Shown here one piece after another: positions 23,098-31,737 of a stretch of 34,149 nt of DNA. The stretch covers positions 1 through 34,149 of the forward strand of contig NZ_BAGJ01000257.1 of assembly GCF_000308775.1 (NCBI RefSeq), in the 5' to 3' direction. Under the pieces are notes generated by a model. It saw nothing but the letters and a program-made list of their open reading frames with translations. It was not told where the DNA came from and searched no databases. How positions within the stretch are numbered: position 1 is the first letter of the stretch; the number at the start of each line of letters is the position of its first letter. Made by a program: the position numbers and the translations under genes. The stretch comes from Nocardia testacea NBRC 100365 (GTDB lineage: Bacteria > Actinomycetota > Actinomycetes > Mycobacteriales > Mycobacteriaceae).

Positions 23098-24399
23098 TCA
23101 GATCTTGCCGAGGACCCGGTTCAGCCTGGCCTTGCCGTCGGCGAGCGTGTATGTAACACAAGCGATCGCCAGCTCCCCGGCGGCGATCCGGTCGGCGATG
23201 ATCTGTGAACGCTCCCGCAACAGGTCTGCGGTCTCGGCAACGTGACGGGTTTCGAGATCGTCGACCGAGTCGAGGCCTTCGCGGCGGCCGAGCAGGATCG
23301 ACGGGGTAACCCGTTCGACCACGCTGCGGATGAACCCGCCGGGCACCACACCGGTGTCCAGGGCGTCGAGGGTGGTGCGCACCGCGCCGCAACGGTCGTG
23401 GCCGAGCACCACGATCAGCGGCACATTCAAAACCGCGACGCCGTATTCGATCGACCCCAGTACGCTGGCGCCGATGACGTGCCCAGCAGTGCGGACGACG
23501 AACATGTCCCCGAGGCCCTGGTCGAAGATGATTTCGGCGGCCACCCGAGAGTCCCCGCACCCGAACAGGATCGCCGACGGCGCCTGGCCGGCGGCGAGCT
23601 CGGCCCGGTCGGCGGCACCCTGGCCGGGGTGGTGCAACCGGCCCTCGACGAAACGGTCGTTGCCCTTACTCAGTGCCTTCCATGCGGAAATAGGGGTCGA
23701 ATCCCCCACATGCATCATTCTGCATGCCTTGTTCTGCCGGTCGTTCGCCGTATCAGCGGAACCGGATACCGGTAGCGCGGGCGGGGCCGCGCGTTCCGGC
23801 CGCACGCCGGACAGACCTCGCCAGCACAACCACGTCGTCGCCTCGACTGCTTCCTGTTTCGGTATCGGCCGACCGGTCGCAACCCACTCTTGTGCGCATG
23901 TCTGCGCGGCTCCCACCAACCCGACCGCCAGCAGACGCGACCGCTGTGGCTCCCACGTCGTCTGCGAGGCGATTGCGGTGAATACCGCATCGACACAGCG
24001 CGTTCGACCACGCTGCGTCGTCCACTGGACCGATGGCTCCTCGACCCCGGGCGCGTCGAACAACACCGCCCAGAACTGCGGGTGGTCGTCGACGAAATCG
24101 AAGTAGGCCGCCGCTATCGCTGTCGCCGGCGTTGTCTGCGTCGACGCCAATCCACCGGCCCAGCAGAGCGCCTCGCTCACCCCGCGCACCAACCGGTCCC
24201 ACGCGGTGTGCAAGACCACCAGATACAGGTCGAGCTTGCTCGAGAACGACTTGTACAGCGTCGGCTTGCTGAGCCCGGCCAGCTCGGCGATCTCTTCCAT
24301 GCTCGCCTCGTGATACCCGCACGCGGAAAACACCGCCGTCGCGGCGTCCAAGATCTGGTGTCGCTGCGCCGCCCGTAGTTCCCGAAACATCGCCTGCAT
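23098..24399 (-). CDS. TetR regulator joined in frame to a beta-carbonic anhydrase
   Basis: One uninterrupted 433-codon frame contains two complete proteins. Residues 1-200 are a TetR regulator: QRHQILDAATAVFSACGYHE, then EEIAELAGLSKPTLYKSFSS, ending at WLCWRGLSGV, where such proteins normally stop. After a linker of about 28 residues, the part from Met 228 on is a CanB-like beta-carbonic anhydrase (AWKALSKGNDRFVEG, IIFDQGLGDMFVVRTAGHV). Zinc ligands are Cys 281 and Asp 283 (FGCGDSR) and His 334 and Cys 337 (GHDRC); these become 51, 53, 104 and 107 if counted from the GTG at 23709. An internal ATG at 23718 has AAGG eight bases upstream, so the anhydrase may also be made alone. The start at 24399 follows GAAGG. 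Fusion versus two overlapping products is unresolved. Confidence 0.8.
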   Translation of the reverse strand: MQAMFRELRAAQRHQILDAATAVFSACGYHEASMEEIAELAGLSKPTLYKSFSSKLDLYLVVLHTAWDRLVRGVSEALCWAGGLASTQTTPATAIAAAYFDFVDDHPQFWAVLFDAPGVEEPSVQWTTQRGRTRCVDAVFTAIASQTTWEPQRSRLLAVGLVGAAQTCAQEWVATGRPIPKQEAVEATTWLCWRGLSGVRPERAAPPALPVSGSADTANDRQNKACRMMHVGDSTPISAWKALSKGNDRFVEGRLHHPGQGAADRAELAAGQAPSAILFGCGDSRVAAEIIFDQGLGDMFVVRTAGHVIGASVLGSIEYGVAVLNVPLIVVLGHDRCGAVRTTLDALDTGVVPGGFIRSVVERVTPSILLGRREGLDSVDDLETRHVAETADLLRERSQIIADRIAAGELAIACVTYTLADGKARLNRVLGKI

Positions 24400-24406
24400 T
24401 GGGCCT

Positions 24407-24946
24407 TCACGCCCTGCGTGCTGTCCGCCGGGCGGCGGAATCGGTCGGGGCCTGCCACGCCATCAGCGCCTCCCCGGACGGTCGCGCATACCGACTCGGG
24501 GTTCGCATCGAGGTGTGCCCGCTCATTCGCGTCGGCGTCGGAGTCGACGCCCCTTCCTCGACCACACGGGTCAGCCGGGAGTGGTGCAGCTGATTCAGGC
24601 TGAACGGGCCATGCGCGAAGTCGGTCGTGTGGTATCCGAACAGTTCCAGCGCACGCCGATACGACTTCCTCCGCAATGCGAAGGGATGGGTAACAGGCAT
24701 GATCACAAAGTGTTTCGTCGTGCAATCGGTCAGGAATACCGACCCACGCCTGCGGCCGATGAGCAGCCGCGGTAACAGCCGGGCAGTCCCGGTCTGCCGG
24801 GCGATCACATCTTTGGCGCCGCCCGTGCGGGTGATCGTTTCACACCGGTTCGCCGTATCCAGATCCGCGACGTCGAACGGTAGCAACTCCTCGGCATGAC
24901 CGGGGGTCTCATACATCATCGTCTACAGCACCTTCTCCCACAGCGG
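24407..24946 (-). pseudogene. Decayed tyrosine recombinase (integrase), C-terminal part with amber codon
   Basis: The minus strand reads MMYETPGHAEELLPFDVADLD, then GGAKDVIARQTGTARLLPRL, IGRRRGSVFLTD, LNQLHHSRLTRVVEEGAST and SGHTSMRTPSRYARPSGEAL. This is the catalytic half of an actinobacterial tyrosine recombinase. Just upstream in the same frame is PLWEKVL, then TAG (24923-24925), then TMMYET; intact relatives read REKTLW-MLYET there, so the amber codon replaces a tryptophan. The HxLRH active-site box reads NQLHH, losing the catalytic Arg; the nucleophile Tyr (SRYAR) survives. The N-terminal half is not recognisable upstream. It marks an old mobile-element insertion close to the carbonic anhydrase gene. 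Confidence 0.75.
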
Positions 24947-25133
24947 AACAGCGGCCGCCGGCAGCCCGGCCCCGAGCACACCCACATCCGAATCGACGCC
25001 CAAATCACGCACGATCGGGTTCAGCGCCACGACATACCCACGGCGCGTATTGTTGAGCCGGATCCAGTTGATCGGTCGCCCCCGGCCGGAGCGCTATACA
25101 AGCAGATTTCTTATGCGGCTGTCTCGCCGCATT

Positions 25134-25325
25134 TCATTCCGGTCCCATCTGCCCTCTGAGGAACCCGTCGTCGGGGTTGAGCCAGCCGGCAACGGCCTTC
25201 CAGTCTTCCGGCGTCATCCGAGGTGTTACGTTATCCCCGGGCTCCGGGCATCTCACATGATGCTTCCGATAGCGGTCATGTTGGGTGATGAAAACACGAC
25301 CGCACCGTGGGCACGGTACTTTCAT
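25134..25325 (-). CDS. Small zinc-finger-like protein
   Basis: A 63-residue protein (ATG 25325; a TTG at 25337 would add four residues). Its N-terminus carries MKVPCPRCGRVFITQHDRY followed by RKHHVRCPEPG: a CxxC pair, then His and Cys spaced like a C2H2/C2HC zinc finger. The remainder, MTPEDWKAVAGWLNP, looks like a short helix. GAGGA immediately precedes the ATG, rather close for a ribosome-binding site. It lies between the decayed recombinase and the DUF4254 gene, in DNA of lower G+C. The function is unknown; small accessory proteins of mobile DNA often look like this. Confidence 0.5.
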   Translation of the reverse strand: MKVPCPRCGRVFITQHDRYRKHHVRCPEPGDNVTPRMTPEDWKAVAGWLNPDDGFLRGQMGPE

Positions 25326-25619
25326 TTCCTCGTCCAATCGATATCACGCGTGGCGTCGACGTCGATCGAGCTTCGATAGAGATAATGAAGTGGGCACTTC
25401 TTCGGGCCCACTTCTCGGCCTTGCCAGCGTCGTTGCTGACCGATCTCATCGACGCCACAACGAAAAACTTGTTCTACTCTGAACATCCAACGTTGGAGCT
25501 GTCCGTGCTGAAGGGCGCACCATACGGGGTCGCAGCCCATCACTCACTGAACCGAGCGCTTCTCGCAGTTGATTCTGCAGTCCGGCAACGTCTTACAATC
25601 GGACGGTTCGGGTGTGAGA

Positions 25620-26228
25620 TCAGGTTATTACTCGTCCGATCCTGCTTCCTCCCTCGGGTAGCCGTAGGCGTTGTGCGCTTATTTCGGTCAGCATCTCGGT
25701 GTATCCTTCGAGGGCCTGGGCGAGTTGCGACCAGGCGCGGTGCCTGGTGCTCGCGTCTCGCGAATGCAGGACAATCCACCATGCATCGGCAGATGACATT
25801 GCGATATGACTGATAATCTCCCCGAGAGAGTGTGTATGCATGCGGGCGCAGTTCACACGCGACAGATTTTCTATCGCCCAGGCGTCTACTTCGCCTACTA
25901 TGCGATCGATCTCGGCTCGCGCTTCATCATCATCGGCCTCCGACCGCCTGGACATCGGCCGGAGCCTGTGTCTGAGCAGTTCAGCGTGGAGGTCGGCGAG
26001 GTCACGGGCCCATTTCGTCAATGCCTCATCACCCTCGGGCTGCCCACAAACAGCCTGTAGTAGACCGTGGGGGTCGGGCAAGGGCACCTTCGACGCCGAT
26101 ATTCTGCCGCGTGGCCGGGCTCCTTCGGAGACAGCGTCTGCCGGGTCGATCGACGCTCGGGCGTGACTCTTCGACGCAACCATCGAAGAGAGGTGGCCTC
26201 GCAGTTCCGCATGTTGGGGTAGTGACAT
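25620..26228 (-). CDS. DUF4254 family protein
   Basis: A 202-residue soluble helical protein. The core follows the DUF4254 pattern of Nocardia and relatives: LPDPHGLLQAVCGQ, then TKWARDLADLHAELLRHRL, an acidic ARAEIDRIVGEVDAWAIENL, MHTHSLGEIISHIA, and QLAQALEGYTEMLTEISAQ before a LRLPEG end. The function of the family is unknown to me. The ATG at 26228 follows AGAGGAG at a good distance. A LacI-type palindrome identical in form to those of the downstream catabolic cluster lies 17-34 bp upstream, so it may belong to that regulon. The first 60 residues are more variable than the rest. Confidence 0.7.
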   Translation of the reverse strand: MSLPQHAELRGHLSSMVASKSHARASIDPADAVSEGARPRGRISASKVPLPDPHGLLQAVCGQPEGDEALTKWARDLADLHAELLRHRLRPMSRRSEADDDEARAEIDRIVGEVDAWAIENLSRVNCARMHTHSLGEIISHIAMSSADAWWIVLHSRDASTRHRAWSQLAQALEGYTEMLTEISAQRLRLPEGGSRIGRVIT

Positions 26229-26244
26229 GTTCCGCTCCTCTCGA

Positions 26245-26262
26245 TGCTAAAACGTTTTTTCA
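26245..26262. promoter_or_regulatory. LacI-type operator A (upstream of the DUF4254 gene)
   Basis: TGCTAAAACGTTTTTTCA: 18 bp, with TG/CA ends and AAAACGTTTT core. Same form as operators B and C. Confidence 0.7.
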
Positions 26263-26313
26263 ATGGAAGAATCCGGCGCCGAGATTGGATCGTGAAGCGG
26301 CCGCGGCCGGTGG

Positions 26314-26985
26314 CTAGGAGGGATCGATTCCTACACGGCCCGCCGCGAGAGCGGCGTCCCACACTCTGTTGGACCGCACCGTATCGAGACGATAGTCGGT
26401 CACCCGGGTGTCGAACAGCCGAGCACCGATACGCCTGGCCGCCTGTACGGGATCATTGGGATCGTGCACGATCTCGCCGCGGCTGTTCCCGTTTCCGACC
26501 ACGACTCCACACAGCTCTTGGTTGAGATATCGGGTCAATTCCTGGAACTGCGCGATGACCCCAGAGGTAGCGCCGACATATGACTCTTCACACGAAATCA
26601 GGACAGCAACTTTCTTGTGCATGACGCCCTCGACCACCCGCTCCTGCAACGGTGAACTGTTGGCGGTATAGCAGAACAAGCGGTCGAACACCGTCTTCAG
26701 CCTCCCCGGCATACCGTAGAAGTACAGCGGCATTGCAAATATCAGCCCGTCGGCCGGGATAATCTGCTCGAGGAGAAGTTTCTCGTAGTTGTCGTCGAGT
26801 GAACACATTCGATCTTCAGGCCGCCGACACTGCCGGCAGTTGTCGAGCAGGCGGTCCACATGCTCACTCAGGAACACGTGGCGCACGTCGTGGCCGGCCT
26901 CTCGAGCGCCGTCGATCGCAGCGTCGGCCAATACGTGAGAGTTCCCGTCCTCCCGAGGGCTGGCGCTGATGATCAATACTCGCAT
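26314..26985 (-). CDS. Flavodoxin-fold NAD(P)H-dependent FMN reductase family protein
   Basis: A 223-residue flavoprotein. The N-terminal LIISASPREDGNSHVLADAA is the FMN phosphate loop, PADGLIFAMPLYFYGMPGRL is the isoalloxazine-contacting loop, and DRLFCYTANSSPL follows. The segment CRQCRRPEDRMCSLDDNY resembles the cysteine-containing insert of iron-sulfur flavoprotein/multimeric flavodoxin relatives. It may supply reduced flavin to a monooxygenase or reduce a small substrate. GGAG lies about eight bases before the ATG. It is 74 bp downstream of the LacI gene, with operator B in between, so it has its own regulated promoter or is controlled within the operon. Confidence 0.8.
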   Translation of the reverse strand: MRVLIISASPREDGNSHVLADAAIDGAREAGHDVRHVFLSEHVDRLLDNCRQCRRPEDRMCSLDDNYEKLLLEQIIPADGLIFAMPLYFYGMPGRLKTVFDRLFCYTANSSPLQERVVEGVMHKKVAVLISCEESYVGATSGVIAQFQELTRYLNQELCGVVVGNGNSRGEIVHDPNDPVQAARRIGARLFDTRVTDYRLDTVRSNRVWDAALAAGRVGIDPS

Positions 26986-27001
26986 CGAGCAATCTCCAAT
27001 C

Positions 27002-27019
27002 TGATAAAACGCTTTTTCA
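27002..27019. promoter_or_regulatory. LacI-type operator B (upstream of the FMN reductase gene)
   Basis: TGATAAAACGCTTTTTCA: 18-bp imperfect palindrome centred on CG, 7 of 9 pairs matched, ending 17 bp before the FMN reductase start. Confidence 0.75.
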
Positions 27020-27059
27020 AAGTATGACTCGAGAATGAGGGGTTTTCAAGAGGAAATCG

Positions 27060-28073
27060 TTATACGTACATAGTACGTTGAGTTGACCGGCGGATCTTCA
27101 GCTCCGTCGGGATTATTATTCGTGTTTTCTCGAGGGGTTCGTCCGCCAATGCCTTCACCAGCAGCGAAACAGCGCTGCTACCGATCTTGCGTGGATGGCA
27201 CATCAGCCCTGTGAGTTCGGGTGTGGTCAGTCCGAAGGTGCTGCTGTCGACGCAGCTACACAGGCCCAGATCCTCGGGTACCCGGAGGCCGCGCCGGCTG
27301 CATTCGTGCAGCAGGTCGAGAGCGATATCCTCGGACCCGGCGTAGATCGCGTCCGGTGGTGTCTCGGAGTTCAGCAGATCGTCCAGCGCTTGTGCCGACG
27401 ATGTCTGCGATCCGGTCTCGACCACGCGGGGCACGACGCCATGCTCCAGTGCCCACTGCTGATATCCGTCGACGACATCGCGAGTGTAGGACCGCGCCCT
27501 GTCGGTGATCATGGCTGCCGGATTTCGGTAGCCCTGTGACCAGAAATGATCGAGAACTTCGATAGCTGCGGATCGATGGTCATTGTCCACTACATAGGCG
27601 TCTTCACGCGCACCAGCGGTTCGGCCCGCGGTCACCACCGGATGGTCTTTGGTCCAGCCCGGGTCCAGCATCCCCTCATCACCGTGTGGGTCGACGATTA
27701 TGGCACCATCGACCGCAAAAGCACTGATTGAATGTGGTCCGACACCGGGCGGCGTGAGAATCAGCGCGTAACCCTGCCGCTCCGCCTCTTCGGAAGCGCC
27801 GTTCAGTACCTCGAGGAAGTATTCTGAATTGGGTATCAGGATGCTCGAGCGGCTGACAGCATCGAACGGCGCGACCTGTATCGCGATTGTCCTACTTCTG
27901 TTGGTGACCAACTGCTGCGCGTGCACATTGGCTTTGTAGCCCAGCTCCGCAGCGACGGTGAGCACACGCCGACGGGTTTGCTCTCCGATACGGCCCTGGT
28001 TACTGAGTGCGTGGGACACCGTTGTCAACGAAACGCCCGCGGCGGCGGCGACATCATGTATGGTTACGGCCAT
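27060..28073 (-). CDS. LacI-family transcriptional regulator
   Basis: A 337-residue repressor. The N-terminal helix-turn-helix is textbook: TIHDVAAAAGVSLTTVSHAL, followed by the hinge region GYKANVHAQQLVTNRSRTIA. The periplasmic-binding-protein-like core includes VDGAIIVDPHGDEG, PPDAIYAGSEDIALDLL and RRGLRVPEDLGLCS, with a GLMCHPRKIG segment near the end. GGGAG precedes the ATG. It is the last gene of the DUF1116-GS-hydrolase-permease operon, 50 bp after the permease, which fits autoregulation. Operators A, B and C have the CG-centred palindrome expected for LacI proteins, so this is their likely regulator. The effector should be the pathway substrate. Confidence 0.9.
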   Translation of the reverse strand: MAVTIHDVAAAAGVSLTTVSHALSNQGRIGEQTRRRVLTVAAELGYKANVHAQQLVTNRSRTIAIQVAPFDAVSRSSILIPNSEYFLEVLNGASEEAERQGYALILTPPGVGPHSISAFAVDGAIIVDPHGDEGMLDPGWTKDHPVVTAGRTAGAREDAYVVDNDHRSAAIEVLDHFWSQGYRNPAAMITDRARSYTRDVVDGYQQWALEHGVVPRVVETGSQTSSAQALDDLLNSETPPDAIYAGSEDIALDLLHECSRRGLRVPEDLGLCSCVDSSTFGLTTPELTGLMCHPRKIGSSAVSLLVKALADEPLEKTRIIIPTELKIRRSTQRTMYV

Positions 28074-28123
28074 TTCACTCCCTTTCCGGCCCTCACATGA
28101 TGCCACCTTCGCCGACCGGTGGT

Positions 28124-29650
28124 TCAGTCCGAACGTTCCGCGTTGGTCAAGACACCAGGACCGAGGACGTCGGCCGGCTCTGGGAATATCCGCAGGGCGA
28201 GCGGGTAGAGGACAGCGGCAACTCCTCCTGCCACGAGGAATCCGGCATCCATCCCGCCCAGGAGGCGCGAGCCCGGGGCCGAGAACCATTGATTGTTCGC
28301 GAAGAGCAGGCCGGCTGCCACGGAGAGCAACCATACGGTGAGCGCCACGTAGTTGAGGCCGCCGGTGAACCAGTAGATGCCTCCCTTCTGCCGCCGGTTG
28401 AAGACTTGGAGATCATCCGTGTTGTAGTAACCGCGGCGGCGGAAGTGGCCGATCGTCAGGATGATGATCCAGGGCGTCGAGGTGCAGGCGAGTAGCGCGA
28501 GAAACACCACGACACCGTCGGCGAGCACGGCATAGAAGTGGCCGACGTATACGAGTGCGGTCGCAAAAACGCATGCCAGCAGGGTCGCTTGGACACGGTT
28601 GAGCCGGGGAATGATGGCCGATGTATCCAAGCCTGTGCCGTAGGTGTTGATGACAGCCTGGGCGGTGCCTGATGCCAGGCCGATGTAGATCAGGGCGGGC
28701 ACGAACCAGATCGGTGTTGCGTTGGTCAAGGCCATGACATAGGAAGTTCCCGCCTCGGGCGCCTGGGCCGAGAACAGTGCTACAGAACTGAAGACTCCCC
28801 ACATGAATGGGCCGCCGAGCCCGAACAATCCACCGATGAATATTGCACGTAACAGCGATCTGTCACCGTGTTCCCTTGGGGAAATATGACGAGTCCAGTC
28901 GCCGGTGTATGGCCCGTACGAAGCAACGGTCGAGGCGCATAGCAATGCCGACAGCAACCATGCGGCCGGGGCTGATCCCAGTTCATAGATCCCTGTCCCG
29001 GGATAGCCGAGATCGAAATCTCCGCCATAGACGAACAGACCGACGATCAGACAGGTACCCGCGGTCGGGATCATAACTTTCTGGCAAAATACCATGCTGA
29101 AGTGCCCGAATACCGAAATCGTAGTGACTACGATGGCCAGCACGCCGTAGGCCATCAACCTTATCGGTTCGGTATTCCCCAGTCCGAAGAATCGGGTCAG
29201 CGCTCCCGCCAGGGCGTCTCCGCCGGTCCAGATGCTCAGTGCGGCGAAGGTTACCGACGCCGTCGCCTCGAGCACTGAGCCGATGAGCCTGCCACCGACT
29301 CCGAAGAACGCGCCGCTGGATACGGGGTTGTTGGTGCCGGTGCGGGGGCCCAGCAGCCCGGTGGGTGCCAATAATGCAGCTCCGAAGGCAGAGCCGACGA
29401 CGACCGCGCTCGCCGCTTGCCACCAGCTCAACCCGAAACTGATCGGAAACCAGCCGATGATGATCAGACCGAAGGTCAATGATCCGCCGAACAGGATAGT
29501 GCTCAGGTTGCGCGGTGAGGAGTGGCGTTCCTCTTCGGGAATGTATTCCGTGCCGTGCTTCTCGACTCCGCCGAATCGGGCCGGCCGCCTGCCGGGGACC
29601 GATGGCGGAAGTACTGCCTCTGGCTGCCTCGCCGCGGATCGATCATTCAT
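28124..29650 (-). CDS. NCS1 purine/cytosine-type permease
   Basis: Membrane symporter of the nucleobase:cation symporter-1 family, which imports purines, pyrimidines, allantoin, hydantoins or thiamine. About 508 residues with roughly 12 hydrophobic segments. Typical features are NLSTILFGGSLTFGLIIIGW (first helix), GPRTGTNNPVSSGAFFGVGG after the second helix, and PYTGDWTRHISPREHGDRS in the middle. ATG 29650 is chosen because AGAGGA precedes it; an ATG at 29689 would overlap the upstream gene by 16 bp and is also possible. Its place in the operon makes it the likely uptake system for the substrate of the cluster. Family is clear; specificity is not. Confidence 0.88.
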   Translation of the reverse strand: MNDRSAARQPEAVLPPSVPGRRPARFGGVEKHGTEYIPEEERHSSPRNLSTILFGGSLTFGLIIIGWFPISFGLSWWQAASAVVVGSAFGAALLAPTGLLGPRTGTNNPVSSGAFFGVGGRLIGSVLEATASVTFAALSIWTGGDALAGALTRFFGLGNTEPIRLMAYGVLAIVVTTISVFGHFSMVFCQKVMIPTAGTCLIVGLFVYGGDFDLGYPGTGIYELGSAPAAWLLSALLCASTVASYGPYTGDWTRHISPREHGDRSLLRAIFIGGLFGLGGPFMWGVFSSVALFSAQAPEAGTSYVMALTNATPIWFVPALIYIGLASGTAQAVINTYGTGLDTSAIIPRLNRVQATLLACVFATALVYVGHFYAVLADGVVVFLALLACTSTPWIIILTIGHFRRRGYYNTDDLQVFNRRQKGGIYWFTGGLNYVALTVWLLSVAAGLLFANNQWFSAPGSRLLGGMDAGFLVAGGVAAVLYPLALRIFPEPADVLGPGVLTNAERSD

Positions 29651-29673
29651 CGCGGGAGTCCTCTCTTCTTGAT

Positions 29674-30348
29674 CTATCGGGTGAGCCATCGAAACGGCTC
29701 CAGATGACGTTCATCCAGATCCACGGATGCCTCAGGGTGCCACTGCAGCCCCAAAAGCCCGGGGGCCTCGACTGCCTCGATGACGCCGTCATCGGCCCAT
29801 GCCGTGGGTACAAGCACGGTCCCCGGATCTCGGATGGCCTGGTGGTGGTGGGAACTGACGAGCTCGAGTCCCGACAGAATACGGTCTACGTGCGTACCCG
29901 ATTCGGATTTGATCTGATGCTGTCGCTTGGCGTAACCGCGATCGTGATTTTCATCGAAATGGTTCATAAAACCTTCCGATGGTAGATCCTGCACCAGCGT
30001 TCCTCCCGTGGCCACCGCGAGCATCTGAGCGCCACGGCAGATTCCGAGGATCCGGCGGTCACTGCGGATCATTATTTCGATCGCGATCATTTCCATTTTG
30101 TCGCGAGGTCTGTCTATAGAATCGAGTGTGGTGCGTTGTTTCTCTCCGTACAGAGACGGATGGATATCGCCACCGCCGGAGAGCAGTAGGGAGTCGATTC
30201 CCCGCAGCACGTCCTCGATATGGTCGACACCAGAAATGCTGGTCGGAATAATAAGGGGTGTTCCCCCGGCTCGCTGTACCGCATTCACGTAGCTGGCCAC
30301 GATCTCGGGCCGTTCGGTCGGGCCGACGGTGATACCGATGACGCTCAC
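29674..30348 (-). CDS. Class I glutamine amidotransferase-like gamma-glutamyl hydrolase (PuuD-like, peptidase C26)
   Basis: A 224-residue enzyme that should cleave a gamma-glutamyl amide. The nucleophile is Cys 104 in ILGICRGAQMLAVATGG; the triad is completed by His 204 and Glu 206 in LQWHPEAS. LSGGGDIHPSLYGE near 57-69 is the C26 signature. In E. coli, PuuD releases GABA from gamma-glutamyl-GABA in putrescine breakdown. The GTG start overlaps the stop codon of the upstream glutamine synthetase-like gene (GTGA), indicating translational coupling of ligase and hydrolase. No PuuB or PuuC homologue is present here, so the amine is unlikely to be plain putrescine. Confidence 0.88.
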   Translation of the reverse strand: MSVIGITVGPTERPEIVASYVNAVQRAGGTPLIIPTSISGVDHIEDVLRGIDSLLLSGGGDIHPSLYGEKQRTTLDSIDRPRDKMEMIAIEIMIRSDRRILGICRGAQMLAVATGGTLVQDLPSEGFMNHFDENHDRGYAKRQHQIKSESGTHVDRILSGLELVSSHHHQAIRDPGTVLVPTAWADDGVIEAVEAPGLLGLQWHPEASVDLDERHLEPFRWLTR

Positions 30349-31706
30349 AGGTTCAGGAGGTAGGTCGTGCGCTCGAAGTCTGTGACCTCAGCGTGGCTGG
30401 CTTCCCACTCGTCGCGCTTCATTTCGCTGTAGTCGCGAATGAAGGCTTCGTGAAACACCTCATAGGTCAGCGGGTCACGTTCGAATGCCTCTACTGCGTC
30501 GAGTAGCGTGCGGGGAAGAACATCGATTTCACTGTTGGTGTATGACAGGCTGTCCTTTGCCTCACCCGGATCGATTCCCTCACGTATTCCTTCCAGGCCG
30601 GCAGCGAGCATATAAGCTGCTGTCAGATGGGTGTTGGCCGCGGAGTCGACGGATCGGTTCTCGATAGCGGGCCGATTCGCCGGAAGGCGCAGCATGCACG
30701 ACCTATTGTTGTGGCCGTAGCTGATTCTGGTGGGTGCCCATGAGTAATTTCCATCCGCCAGTTTAGGTACCAGACGTCGATACGAGTTCGTGGTCGGGTT
30801 GGAAAGGGCAGCCAAGGCTTTGGCGTGTTTCAGGATTCCTCCCGCGAAATGCAATGCCTCTTTGCGCCAGCCATTGTTGCCGGTTCCGGCCTTGAAGACA
30901 TTTTCGCCGGTGTCGTACTGCTCCAGGCTCATGTTGAAGTGCGCTCCGGATCCCCAGACGTCAGCGAATGGCTTGGGCATGAAGGTGGCGACCAGGCCAC
31001 TTTCTTTTGCAGCCTGCCGAACCAGAAGCCGAAAAAGCGTCATCCGGTCGGCAGAGGCGAGGACCTCTGCGTGGTCGAAGTCGAACTCGTATTGTCCCTC
31101 CCCGCCTTCGGCATCGAAACTGAACAGCCCGAAATCGAGTTCCTTCATGTAGGTGGTCACACGGTGAAGGAAGGGCATCGCGTCCAGTGATGCCTCGACA
31201 TCGTAGGCGGGAGACGGTTTGATCTCCCCACTCAAAGCAATTGGAGTCAGCCGCGTGCTACCGGATTCGAGCGACTCGGGCCGGAACACATAGAATTCGG
31301 GTTCGATTCCGAGCTGACAGCGGAAGCCCATGTCCACAGCGTTCCCGATCTGCCGTTTGAGGATCGATCGTGGACACAGCGCGAACGGCTCTCGCCCTCC
31401 GAGCGACATGTCGGCGAGCATCCAGGCGAACCGGCGATCCCAGGGCAGAACCTTGAGGGTGGATACGTCTGCGATTCCGACCACCTCGTCTTCGATGGGG
31501 TTCATCCGGCCGATCCCGCCCATACCACGAGGGGTGTAGCGCTCCGATCCCGCGACCAGATTCGGCAGGTGATCGATCGGGACGACCTTCGACTTGGGGC
31601 GCCCGAGTACGTCGATCCACGAACCGACCGCATACTGAACCCCATTCCTACTCAACTCTGCGGCGAGTTCGCTGTGATCGGATGAGATCCCATGGACTGT
31701 GTCCAT
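30345..31706 (-). CDS. Glutamine synthetase family protein (type III GlnT/gamma-glutamyl amide synthetase-like)
   Basis: ATP-dependent ligase expected to join the gamma-carboxylate of glutamate to ammonia or an amine. The 453-residue protein has the metal/glutamate site LGIEPEFYVF (about 132-141), GGEGQYEFDF (201-210), MPKPFADVWGSGAHFNMS (243-260), and SYGHNNRSCMLRLPANRP followed by an ENRSVDSAANTHL region. It resembles GlnT/gamma-glutamylmethylamide synthetase-type enzymes more than housekeeping GlnA. The ATG at 31706 follows AGGAAAA; the gene starts 31 bp after DUF1116 and overlaps the next gene by 4 bp. Together with the hydrolase it suggests a gamma-glutamylation step in nitrogen catabolism; the amine is unknown. 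Confidence 0.85.
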   Translation of the reverse strand: MDTVHGISSDHSELAAELSRNGVQYAVGSWIDVLGRPKSKVVPIDHLPNLVAGSERYTPRGMGGIGRMNPIEDEVVGIADVSTLKVLPWDRRFAWMLADMSLGGREPFALCPRSILKRQIGNAVDMGFRCQLGIEPEFYVFRPESLESGSTRLTPIALSGEIKPSPAYDVEASLDAMPFLHRVTTYMKELDFGLFSFDAEGGEGQYEFDFDHAEVLASADRMTLFRLLVRQAAKESGLVATFMPKPFADVWGSGAHFNMSLEQYDTGENVFKAGTGNNGWRKEALHFAGGILKHAKALAALSNPTTNSYRRLVPKLADGNYSWAPTRISYGHNNRSCMLRLPANRPAIENRSVDSAANTHLTAAYMLAAGLEGIREGIDPGEAKDSLSYTNSEIDVLPRTLLDAVEAFERDPLTYEVFHEAFIRDYSEMKRDEWEASHAEVTDFERTTYLLNL

Positions 31707-31737
31707 TTTTATTTTCCTATCGTTCCCATTTGTTCCG

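Noticed and set aside
24926..25133. Upstream extension of the recombinase pseudogene (GYVVALNPIVRDLGVDSDVG)
   Set aside because: In frame with the amber codon and protein-like, but apart from PLWEKVL it does not look like the recombinase N-terminal half, so I did not extend the pseudogene over it.
25307..25813. Plus-strand 168-codon frame starting MGTVLSFPRPIDITRG
   Set aside because: The first 90 residues look somewhat protein-like, but the GTG has no ribosome-binding site, it overlaps the start of the zinc-finger gene, and its last third is antisense to the well-supported DUF4254 gene.
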